Positions 1-11,443 of a stretch of DNA of 64,000 nucleotides are shown here, piece after piece; the stretch's first letter is position 1; each line of letters begins with the position of its first letter. The DNA is from Perkinsus marinus ATCC 50983. Its lineage: Eukaryota > Perkinsozoa > Perkinsida > Perkinsidae. Both the position numbers and the translations under genes were made by a program. The stretch covers positions 49,744-113,743 of the forward strand of contig NW_003211731.1 of assembly GCF_000006405.1 (NCBI RefSeq). Reading direction: 5' to 3'. The notes below the pieces were generated by a model, which did not search any database, was not told the DNA's origin, and saw nothing but the letters and a program-made list of their open reading frames with translations.

Positions 1-932
1 ACCCGCTGATCGAACGAACTGTGGCCTGTCGCCTCAGGCTTCGCGTATTGCATCAGCTTTACAGCATCCGGAACCATGTCGCCCTGCTTCTCAATGTGTC
101 GTGCAGCAGCTATTTGCAGTAATACTGCAAATAGTTACTATAATAACTATAATAAGCATAGTTTGCCCTCCTCAGACTCCTTATTCGAAGCTAAGGATTC
201 TTGTGCAACCCAACATCGCTTTCTCTGCTAAGACTCGTATCCATATTGGGTATAGTGACGGTATAGAGTCTATCAAATAGACCGAAGATTATGATCCGAA
301 AGAAAACCCCCTAAAGTACGTGAGATACGACTGAATGAAGTGTATCGAGCTCCAAAAATACGGACTTTTCAGTATACGTCACAGATCAGAATCGAATATC
401 GGACGGGTCACAGACATATCTTGTAATCTCATGCGTTCTTTGCTACTTCCCAGGAAGTCTGACGAAAGTATAACAGAGAAAAGAGTAGACCAGATTAACC
501 AGAAATGCTCGTCTGATGAGTGACAAACAGATGAGAGGCGTCAAGCCTTGAAGAATTATCACACACACATACTGTGTGGCAATCATCAGTTCCCGAGTTG
601 ACTCCCATCCGAAGTTCAACAGAGGCGCAGAGAGCTCATGAAAAGTGTGAGGACACAGCTAATGCCTAAAGATCGCAAGTAAGATTAATGATGCAAAATT
701 AACCATTATGAGTTCCTTACACCCAATAGATGAATAGGTCCCGTTCAACGGGAATGTAAGGGTCACGTATCTCAGATAGGAGGTCATCTGCAGACGCACC
801 CAGTTCCAATGCGGTAATAGCAGTTATCCGGACAGTTAGTGCAGTATCTGCGATCCTCACAATCGTTACAGCCGCCCACACCAGCCTGCAGCATGTAAGC
901 CACGGCCGCCGCATGACAAGTGCGATGTGCAT

Positions 933-1032
933 NNNNNNNNNNNNNNNNNNNNNNNNNNNNNNNNNNNNNNNNNNNNNNNNNNNNNNNNNNNNNNNNNNNN
1001 NNNNNNNNNNNNNNNNNNNNNNNNNNNNNNNN
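933..1032. other. Assembly gap (100 N)
   Basis: Exactly 100 N characters. The second and third repeat copies have only about 60 nt in the matching place (after 'gatgcgcat', before 'cctgttgacgg'), so the gap length is a placeholder and roughly 60 nt are probably missing. Confidence 0.98.
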
Positions 1033-1200
1033 CCTGTTGACGGATCCACTCGAAATTAAAATATAACTCCCCCAGATTTAATGTGGTACGTATACTATTA
1101 TGCAGCTCGACACCCGTAGCCGATGTGACGTAGAAAACTTATAACTCTCGAAGAGTTACCCTGTGTTTAGCGACTGAGAAGTCGATCGATTCGCTTGGCC

Positions 1201-1251
1201 TGCACACGTGGATCCGCATAGACGACGTCTATGCTCCGATTCACGTGTGCA
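1201..1251. repeat. Long hairpin in repeat copy 1
   Basis: The arms TGCACACGTG..ATCC/GCATAGAC and GTCTATGC/CCGATTCACGTGTGCA are inverted copies around a GAC centre. The same hairpin sits at 4272-4322 and 7310-7360 in the other copies. A second short hairpin (GTCGTCTA/TAGACGAC) follows directly. The role is unknown; it may simply make the array unstable. Confidence 0.85.
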
Positions 1252-4200
1252 GTCGTCTATTAGACGACTCGTTTGATCAATCTGAAGCCTCTAGAAGCTC
1301 GGATAGTTGAGTCGAAATAACCCACCATACACGCACGTACAACAAGAAAGTGCCTACTGTTGTTGCTGAATATGCTCCGCTTGCTTCGCTTGCTCCGCAA
1401 TTGCTTTGTGCGAATTATGGTCCGTGCATGCTCGAGGTTCAACAGTTGTTCTCGTGCAAGTGCAGGGAGGCGACTGTGCGCCAGAGCGCCCCCAGCTATG
1501 ATCCACGGTGTGTAATACACACCGTGTATCACACCGTGATACACACTGTGTATACACCGTGAAATATCCCACTCCTGGGCGCCTGGGTCTAGTGGGCTGG
1601 AAGACAGAAGGTGTCGATGACTTTCAGCGCTCGAAGCATCGAGTTAGTCCGACGAGCGCCTCTGCTGGCGCCGCGAAGGTTGCGGTACGGCGGGCGCGTG
1701 CCGGCGATGCGAGCCCGCGCACGGTCGACCAACCGATGCTTGCTCCCGGGAGTGGCGGGCTGGGTTGAAAGAAATCATACACGGCATACGCCGTCTGATT
1801 TTTCACCAATCATTCTTCCAATGCAAATATGTTATATTACCCCCATCTGGATCTTTGTTATGCCATTTAGGGTAGTTTTTTTTGTTTGCGTTATACAGAT
1901 ATAGACTGAAGCCATTCTCCAACAAATGCATTTTGGGTTGCGTCTCGTTCAATTGGTATCCTTCAGATGCCAAGGAGGAATGTTACAGCAAAATGCTGTG
2001 CTTCTCCTGTAAATGGGTCCCCCAGCTCTGATCCACGGTGTCCATACAAATTATTTGCGTTGAGCTTGCTTTTCTCGTCATTCTCGCCTTTCATCTGTTG
2101 TTATTTCTCTCTCAGTTAGTACGTGTGGTATACCCGATATAGTTTGCCAGTTGTAGCTATAGTGTCCGGTATATACTATAGACCGTACACTTGACACTAT
2201 ATACTATATAGTGTTAGGTTTTTTGTGAGTTGGTTGCTAGTCCACATTAGCTGAAATTGTGTGAATCACACCGTGTGATTTCACGTGGGCAATGTGCGGT
2301 CCAGCGTAGAGTACGGAGTCCTGTTAACGTGTGGCCATGCTACACTGTTAGTATGATATCATCTCGTTACGGATCCACACGTGTTATGGCTGTTGTAATA
2401 CACAGCCATAGCTATGTAGCGGTGGACTTTCCGAGATATATAGCTTCGCGTTCCACCATCTCGGCCACTAAATCATTGGCTCCTCTCCAGTGACCATTAA
2501 ACACCACATTATACAACAGTAAATATGGCATAAATACAACCGCTTGTAGATTATTAACTAGATAGACTGCAGGTAGGAAGTGATTATCCCAATTCCCAGA
2601 GCCTCATCGAAATTCCTCGGCCGCGATTCCCGCAACCCGAGATAGCTCCCGTGATTCAATCACGTGAGCAATTTGTTCGCGACATCGACGAGTTCCGCGC
2701 CGACAGCAGTAATGTCCGATATGAAAGGCGTGAGGCCGGCTGGAGCCTCCTCGATTTCGTGAAACCTTTGTCAGAAGAAGGGTGGAAGGACCCTGCAGCA
2801 GACACAGCAACCGTCGTACGTCGGGTCGAGCGATCCTAGAGAGGCTGTCATACGATAATATGTGCGGTCACTGGGGTATTCACACGACGCTCGTCACTTC
2901 TGAACGGTCCCCTCAGACGGGAGAACAGCCTCGTTTCGATGGTAGCGTGGACGACCTGTCACCATCGCTCACTCCCGACTCGGGAGTCCCGAGCTGTAGA
3001 AACAAATCTCCAGCCGAAATAACCCGCTGATCGAACGAACTGTGGCCTGTCGCCTCAGGCTCCGCGTCTTGCATCAGCTCTACAGCATCCGGAACCATGT
3101 CGCCCTGCTTCTCAATGTGTCGTGCAGCAGCAGCTATTTGCAGTATAATGAGCATAATTTGCGCTCACCTCGAGTTGGCTCAACACTCGAGGGCCTCGAG
3201 TCGAGGCTCGAGTCGGAGACCGTTCCTGTATCACCGATGCGTAGCTTCCACACTGTAGCACAGTTTCACCCTCCTCAGACTCCTTATTCGAAGCTAAGGA
3301 TTCTTGTGCAACCCAACATCGCTTTCGCTGCTAAGACTCGTATCCATATTGGGTATAGTGACGGAATAGAGTCTATCAAATAGACCGAAGATTATGATCC
3401 GAATGAATACTCCCTGAAGTCCGTGAGATACGACTGAATGGAGTGTATTGAGCTCCAAAAATACGGACTTTTCAGTATACGTCACAGATCAGAATCGAAT
3501 ATCGGACGGGTCACAGACATATCTTGTAATCTCATGCGTTCTTTGCTACTTCCCAGAAAGTCTGATGGAAGTATAACAGAGAGAAGAGTAGACCAGATTA
3601 ACCAGAAATGCTCGTCTGATGAGTGACAAACAGATGAGAGGCGTCAAGCCTTGAAGAATTATCACACACACATACTGTGTGGCGATCATCAGTTCCCGAG
3701 TTGACTCCCATCCGAAGTTCAACAGAGGCGCAGAGAGCTCATGAAAAGTGTGAGGACACAGCTAATGCCTAAAGATCGCAAGTAAGATTAATGATGCAAA
3801 ATTAACCATTATGAGTTCCTTACACCCAATAGATGAATAGGTCCCGTTCAACGGGAATGTAAGGGTCACGTATCTCAGATAGGAGGTCATCTGCAGACGC
3901 ACCCAGTTCCAATGCGGTAATAGCAGTTATCCGGACAGTTAGTGCAGTATCTGCGATCCTCACAATCGTTACAGCCGCCCACACCACTCTGCAGCATGTA
4001 AGTCACAGCCGCCGCAATGACAAGTGCGATGCGCATCAATAGGACAGGGAGCAACTGAAACCGCAGACGGTGAGATACTCTATGCCACAGGGCCTGTTGA
4101 CGGATCCACTCGAATTAAATATAAACTCCCAAGATTAATGTGGTACGTATACTATTATGCAGCTCGACACCCGTAGCCGATGTGACGTAGAAAACTTATA

Positions 4201-7200
4201 ACTCTCGAAGAGTTACCCTGTGACACAGGGCCTGTGTTTAGCGACTGAGAAGTCGATCGATTCGCTTGGCCTGCACACGTGAATCCGCATAGGCGACGTC
4301 TATGCTCCGATTCACGTGTGCAGTCGTCTATTAGACGACTCGTTTGATCAATCTGAAGCCTCTAGAAGCTCGGGTAGTTGAGTCGAAATAACCCACCATA
4401 CACGCACGTACAACAAGAAAGTACCTACTGTTGTTGCTGAATATGCTTCGCTTGCTCCGCAATTGCTCTGTGCGAATTATGGTCCGTGCATGCTCGAGGT
4501 TCAATAGTTGTTCTCGTGCAAGTGCAGGGAGGCGACTGTGCGCCAGAGCGCCCCCAGCTATGATCCACGGTGTGTAATACACACCGTGATACACACTGTG
4601 TATACACCGTGAAATATCCCACTCCTGGGCGCCTGGGTCTAGTGGGCTGGAAGACAGAAGGTGTCGATGACTTTCAGCGCTCGAAGCATCGACTTAGTCC
4701 GACGAGCGCCTCTGCTGGCGCCGCGAAGGTTGCGGTACGGCGGGCGCGTGCCGGCGATGCGAGCCCGCGCACGGTCGACCAACCGATGCTTGCTCCCGGG
4801 AGTGGCGGGCTGGGTTGAAAGAAATCATACACGGCATACGCCGTCTGATTTTTCACCAATCATTCTTCCAATGCAAATATGTTATATTACCCCCATCTGG
4901 ATCTTTGTTATGCCATTTAGGGTAGTTTTTTGTTTGCGTTATACAGATATAGACTGAAGCCATTCTCCAACAAATGCATTTTGGGTTGCGTCTCGTTCAA
5001 TTGGTATCCTTCAGATGCCAAGGAGGGACGTTGCAGCGAAATGCTGTGCTTCTCCTGTAAATGGGTTCCCCAGCTCTGATCCACGGTGTCTATACAAACG
5101 ATTTGCGTTGAGCTTGCTTTTCTCGCCATTCTCGCCTTTCATCTGTTGTTATTTCTCGTGCAGTTAGTACGTGTGGTATACCCGATATGGTTTGGCAGTT
5201 GTAGCTATAGTGTCCGGTATATACTATAGACCGTACACTTGACACTACATACTACATAGTGTTAGGTTTTTTGTGAGTTGGTTGCTAGTCCACATTAGCT
5301 GAAATCGTGTGAATCACACCGTGTGATTTCACGTGGACAATGTGCGGTCCAGCGTAGAGTACGGAGTCCTGTTAACGTGCGACCATGCTACCATGTTAGT
5401 ATGATATCATCTCGTTACGGATCCACACGTGTTATGGCTGTTGTACTACACAGCCATAGCTATGTAGCGTTGGACTTTCCGAGATATATAGCTTCGCGTT
5501 CCACCATCTCGGCCACTAAATCATTGGCTCCTCTCCAGTGACCATTAAACACCACATTATACAACAGTAAATATGGTATAAATACAACCGCTTGTAGATT
5601 ATTAACTAGATAGACTGCAGGTAGAAAGTGATTATCCCAATTCCCAGAGCCTCATCGAAATTCCTCGGCCGCAATTCCCACAACCCGAGATAGCTCCCGT
5701 GATTCAATCACGTGAACAATTTGTTCGCAACATCGGCGAGTTCTGCGCCGACTGCAGTAATGTCCGATATGAAAGGCGTGAGGCCGGCTGGAATCTCCTC
5801 GATTTCAGTGGAGCCTTTGTCAGAACGAGGGTGGAACGACCCTGCCGCAGTCACAGCAACCATCGTACGTCGGTTCGAGCGAGCCTAACTCAGACAGGCT
5901 GGCGTACGATAGTATGTGCGGTCACTGCGGTACTCACACGACGTTTGTCACTTCTGAACGGTCCCCTCAGACCGGAGAACAGCCTCGTTTCGATGGTAGC
6001 GTGGACGACCTGTCACCATCGCTCACTCCCGGCTCGGGAGTCCCGAGCTGTAGCAACAAATCTCCAGCCGAAATAACCCGCTGATCGAACGAACTGTGGC
6101 CTGTCGCCTCAGGCTCCGCGTCTTGCATCAGCTTTACAGCATCCGGAACCATGTCGCCCTGCTTCTCAATGTGTCGTGCAGCAGCAGCTATTTGCAGTAT
6201 AATGAGCATAATTTACGTTCACCTCGAAGCTCAAGACTCGAGGGCCTCGAGTCGAGGCTCGAGTCGGAGACCGTTCCTGTATCACCGATGCGTAGCTTCC
6301 ACACTGTAGCACAGTTTCACCCTCCTCAGACTCCTTATTCGAAGCTAAGGATTCTTGTGCAACCCAACATCGCTTTCTCTGCTAAGACTCGTATCCATAT
6401 TAGGTATAGTGACGGAATAGAGTCTATCAAATAGACCGAAGATTATGATCCAAACGAATACTCCCTGAAGTACGTGAGATACGACTGGATGGAGTGTATC
6501 GAGCTCCAAAAATACGGACTTTTCAGTATACGTCACAGATCAGAATCGAATATCGGACGGGTCACAGACATATCTTGTAATCTCATGCGTTCTTTGCTAC
6601 TTCCCAGAAAGTCTGACGAAAGTATAACAGAGAGTAGAGTAGACCAGATTAACCAGAAATGCTCGTCTGATGAGTGACAAACAGATGAGAGGCGTCAAGC
6701 CTTGAAGAATTATCACACACACATACTGTGTGGCGATCATCAGTTCTCGAGTTGACTCCCATCCGAAGTGCAACAGAGGCGCAGAGAGCTCATGAAAAGT
6801 GTGAGGACACAGCTAATGCCTAAAGATCGCAAGTAAGATTAATGATGCAAAATTAACCATTATGAGTTCCTTACACCCAATAGATGAACAGGTCCCGTTC
6901 AACGGGAATGTGAAGGTCACGTATCTCAGATAGGAGGTCATCCGCACACGCACCCAGATCCAATGCGGTAATAGCAGTTATCCGGACAGTTGGTGCAGTA
7001 TCTGCGATCCTCACAATCGTTACAACCGCCCATACCAGCCTGCAGCATGTAAGCCACGGCCGCCGCAATGACAAGTGCGATGCGCATCAATAGGACAGGG
7101 AGCAACTGAAACCGCAGACGGTGAGATACTGTATGGCACAGGGCCTGTTGACGGATCCACTCGAATTAAATATAAACTCCCAAGATTAATGTGGTACGTA

Positions 7201-7871
7201 TACTATTGTGCAGCTCGACACCCGTAGCCGATGTGACGTAGAAAACAGTATAACTCTCGAAGAGTTACCCTGTGTTTAGCGACTGAGAAGTCGATCGATT
7301 CGCTTGGCCTGCATACGTGAATCCGCATAGACGACGTCTATGCTCCGATTCACGTGTGCAGTCGTCTATTAGACGACTCGTTTGATCAATCTGAAGCCTC
7401 TAGAAGCTCGGGTAGTTGAGTCGAAATAACCCACCATACACGCACGTACAACAAGAAAGTGCCTACTGTTGTTGCTGAATATGCTCCGCTTGCTTCGCTT
7501 GCCCCGCAATTGCTTTGTGCGAATTATGGCCCGTGCATGCTTGAGGATTAATAGTTGTTCTCATGCAAGTGCAGAGAGGCGATTGTGCACCAGAGCGCTC
7601 CCAGCTATGATCCACGGTGTGTATACAGCGTTAAATATCCCACTCCTGAGCGCATGGGTCTAGTGGGCTGGAAGACAGAAGGTGTCGATGACTTTCAGCG
7701 CTCGAAGCATCGAGTTAGTCCGACGAGCGCCTCTGCTGGCGCTGCGCACGTTGCGCTCCGGCGGGCGCGTGCCGGCGACGCGACGCCTCGCACGGTCGAC
7801 CAACAGATGCTTGCTCCCGAGAGTGGCGGGCTGGGTTGAAAGAAATCATACACGGCATACGCCGTCTGGTC

Positions 7872-10586
7872 CTATAAAGCTGCGGCGATGTTTGCTCAAG
7901 CGGGTAGCTTCACGACGGACCCTGGATAAGGGTGGGGGACACACCGCGGATGATATGCACGTGTGTGACGGAGACGCACTGTGTGACCGTCACACGGTGA
8001 CGCGCCCTCCGTATCGGTGTTTAACTTGTGTTAACTAGTTAACCCTTATTACAATGTAGAATGAATCTTTCCAAGACTCCGTCCAACCTCCTAGAAGGTC
8101 TAATCGATGATGGAAAGGCAAGGTGGGCCGAAGGCCCGCGTGAAGACTCTGGCGGGAACCCTTGTAAGGTTATCTAAGATAACTTATCTTACATGGGAGT
8201 GCATCACTTCGGACAGAACTATTCACGCGTTCGAACCGGTGGCCAACACAGGAATTAGTCACCGGCACATTACTTGGGCAGTGACGTTGTAACGGTATAG
8301 GGTAATGGTTTTGATGTGGGAATATCCTAATTTGAAGAGGAGTCCTCCCAGCCCTCGATGGTTCCTGACATTATGATTGGGAATGACGCTCACTTCTGAG
8401 CAGTGAAGTGATGAGAGATTTCTCTATGCGCGCGCAATTTGTGTAGGCCATACAGTAGGACACGACTGGAGCAACGTGTTGATGCCGCGCTGGGATTGCG
8501 AATATTTCTCAAGCGTTCGAAGCATTCCGTGTTTTATCATCACTCCTAAGCTCCTACAAAGTTACTCCCCATTGTGGATATCCTGCTCATCTTTGGTATT
8601 GTTAACGGTGATGTTCACGTGGATGATACTGATAAAATTATTTCTGACAGGATGATAGATAAGCAGGCCGATATTGGCGGCCATGTTCCTAGATTTGACT
8701 TCGAGCAAACCTCTAAGACACCCCCTGAATGAGACTATCATAGCGTGGCTATGTGCTTCCTTCTGCGGTGGTGTTGGATTCCACTGAGTGAAATTCGCTC
8801 GGGCTGTGTAACGGTGATTACTTGAGATGTAGCACCATTGATGTTTCTGGCACGATTCCGACCGTTCATATTCCGTCACAACTCTATGAAACGACGATCA
8901 ATTTTCATTCCCTCAGTTAGAATGTTAGTCGTTTCAAGGTGGTCGGTCGAAATCAGCTGATGCAAAAGTCAGTTTTCCAGCCACCCCAGTAATGCCATCT
9001 GGTCACCGTATTCGCCAAGGTTCATGGATAGGTATTGATATGCTTGTACAAGCAGGGCTTTAAGCTAACAGGCCCTTCACAGATCGCTCTGTCGTGTTCC
9101 ATCTATACCATCCAGAGATCTATCCGGCGAATAGGGTCGGCATGTCCGTAGATGGGGAATCCAGATGCAGCGCTTAAGGACGCCGATTCAGTGCTTGCGT
9201 TTACTCAAGTGCATCGTATGATACGATTCGTATCAATGAATAAGGAAGTCAATATATCGACGCGATTCAAATACGGATTCCGAGTTGGTGAATAGCGCCC
9301 GCGATTTCGTGACTGAGGAGATCAATTTCGCCTATCTGAACAACACTTGTTTGGTGCTTGTATGCTACGGCGTGATGTACATCGCGGGAAACTTCCAACA
9401 CGAAAACTACGATTCCGAGAGGCCTGCCTCACGTCACGTGCGTCACGTGGTAAGTCCTTTGTTTTTGCAACCCTACCGATCGCCATAATGCCCCACACAC
9501 TGTGTGTCCGTGTATGGGATGTGGTATTTGTGTTATTCGTAGTGTATTCTTGAGACTCCCCAACACTCCACTCAAAGAAATTCTTTGAAAGAATCCTTGA
9601 TGATTGATCAAGTTCATCGGTATCGTGATTCTCATATCGCCCGCATCTGAATCTTAAATGTCAGATTACAACAGATTCAGAATCTGTCAGCGACTTTCTC
9701 CTTGTAGTACTCTAAGTTTGAGTACTGCAAACAGAAAGCAGCAGAGAGTCCCTGCTGCTTGCGACTGTTTGAGAGTCAGGCCGAATGCAGCGCGCTCATG
9801 CGGACATACATATAAGGATCCTTCTGGAGCTTTGTAAGAAATCTGATGTGGGTATCATATCAGGCGAGGTCTCCCTTCCCATCGGGCCAACATATGCTAC
9901 CAGATTGCTATGCCATTTAGCCAAATCAAATGACCTCAGTTAAACCTCTAACTCTGCGAGCTTGCGCTTCAGTGCTTCCCTCGCCTGAGCCTCCAATCAA
10001 CTATTGTGTTGCTCATTCAGCTCAGTTGTGTCGCTTGTCGCCCATACTTTGCCGCTTGGCTCGTTTGAACGTCACTTCTGCTACGTAGAGCTCAACGTTG
10101 TGCTTTTGAGTTTTACTAGCGATTTAAACCTTTCCGTTGACGTTGGGCTAACAAAAGGAACCGCTGAACCCACTTGATAACAGAAGATGTTTCCAGAATT
10201 TCAAGATGCGCCCCTCGAACTAGCTGAATGTGGCCAATTGTGGAAAGACCCTGTACAGGATTTGTGCGATAAAGACGAGTAGAGAAGCCTTGAAGTTGAT
10301 TTTACTGTTAATAGTCGATCACATCTTTCCTGTGAGAAGGGCTCTCATTGCGCATGTCGATTATGATGACCAACGCCAATGAAAATTCTCATCAACAAGC
10401 GACCCTTGGGGAACGCAAATCTCGAAAATCGCTGAAAATCTTCAACATAGTTTATGATGATCGAGATGAGAAAGTAATGATGAGAAGTAGAAGAACACTA
10501 GCGAGCATAGCAAGCCAACAACAAGAACAATAGTAATATAGTTTATACAACACAGTGTCAATCAGAGCTCTCATGAGGGTATACGC
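7872..10586. other. Region without a firm gene; three short open stretches
   Basis: After the tandem array ends no complete gene is visible. Three plus-strand open stretches have protein-like composition. 8550-8732 has a hydrophobic run LLPIVDILLIFGIV followed by an acidic region and a stop. 8792-8920 is open for 42 codons. A stretch near 9282-9452 is open up to a possible GTAAGT donor. None has a convincing start, and neighbouring stretches lie in different frames. They could be exons of an unrecognised gene or remains of a decayed one. The arrangement of hydrophobic run then VDD loosely recalls the N-terminus of the protein at 59432-60292, but this is too weak to claim homology. Confidence 0.35.
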
Positions 10587-11175
10587 TCAAGGGGTCGTAA
10601 TAGAATGTTGGTGTTCAACAGCGACAACAGAGTCGTTGCTGGTGGTCACACCTGCTAGTGGCGACTGCGGTAAGTGCGTCGCAATATCATGGACTAGATT
10701 TGCCACATAATAGGTATTTGGGATGGAGTATCTAATAACATACAAACTCACTGTGGCACGGGAAGGGAGCTAACGGGTGTATTCTTCCTCAGGCAAATCT
10801 CAGAAATAACGTTTTTCAACTGTCCACGTTGACAGTTACAACAGTGACTTACTTGGCCTTAGACACCTTACACTGACCCACTGCTATCGAATAACAGGCA
10901 TCGTGTAGTTGTCGGAGTGTCTCTTTCATCGACTCTGTCGTTGACGATTCGTCCAAACACGATACAGTTGATGCACTCGTGGCCTCACCCGAGGCATTTA
11001 CAGCTGTGAGAGCTCCCGAATCAAGCTGCTGTTCACGATGCATTTTCCGACTAGAGCCTCTGAGGATAATGACACTGTAATAACAACGAGAGGATTATCG
11101 TACGTTGTAGTCGGGGATTCAGCCACTACTGCGTAGTCATTCGTAGCAGTAGCCTCGCCTGAAATAGTATCATAG
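10587..11175 (-). CDS. Possible 3' exons of the TPS gene (Ser/Thr-rich tail), unresolved
   Basis: Downstream of the last secure TPS exon there are minus-strand open segments flanked by plausible splice sites. One starts after an AG near 11171, one covers roughly 11060-10855 and is rich in S, T and E, and one at 10664-10587 ends in TGA. They would give the protein a low-complexity tail if exon 26 is spliced instead of ending in the MITE. I could not make all phases close, so this is only a suggestion. Confidence 0.3.
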
Positions 11176-11332
11176 CATAGTACGGAAGGTCAAACTCGTC
11201 TTACTTTCGCATTCTAAGGAGTCTTTACCGTCATCATGCATAGGTCTGAAGAACAACGAAATCATACTCTTCCATAACAAGGACCCAGGTTCAATTCACA
11301 CGGAAAGGGTTTCTAGTAGGAACTTCCTACAC

Positions 11333-11443
11333 TGGAGTTTCACCCGCGATGAAAAATACATTTCACGACTACTGCATATCACCGCGAACATCGGTTCTTT
11401 TACTGAGTCTTACGCCACTTCACGTGAAGCGGGTAAGACTCCA
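11333..11443. mobile_element. MITE A copy covering the 3' end of the TPS reading frame
   Basis: Starts TGGAGTTTCACCC and ends GGGTAAGACTCCA, with the usual inner blocks (ATATCACCGCG, ACGCCACTTCACGTGAA). The TPS frame runs into it and stops at 11410-11412. A tRNA-like CCAGGTTCAATTC lies just before it at about 11286. Confidence 0.85.

Larger units (their letters stand above)
1..7871. repeat. Tandem array of a ~3.05-kb repeat, about 2.6 copies
   Basis: The same sequence restarts at positions 1, 3022 and 6076, giving a copy of 3021 nt (with a gap), a copy of 3054 nt and a third copy that stops matching near 7871, inside the segment after 'catacgccgtctg'. Copies are nearly identical apart from point changes and small indels. 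The first copy lacks a ~130-nt CTCGAG-rich block present at 3160-3260 and 6215-6275. Inside each unit are many short palindromes (CACGTG-, CTCGAG- and GTGTGATT-type) and one long hairpin. A minus-strand open frame of 80 codons recurs at 2913-3155 and 5967-6209 with three amino-acid changes, but no start context or family is recognisable, so I do not call it a gene. No 5S, SL or rRNA sequence was recognised. The array reaches the window edge and may be longer. Confidence 0.93.

Noticed and set aside
3042-3383. Plus-strand open frame repeated in each 3-kb unit
   Set aside because: It is basic and low-complexity, has no family match and is disrupted differently in the copies. It overlaps the minus-strand frame mentioned in the array entry.
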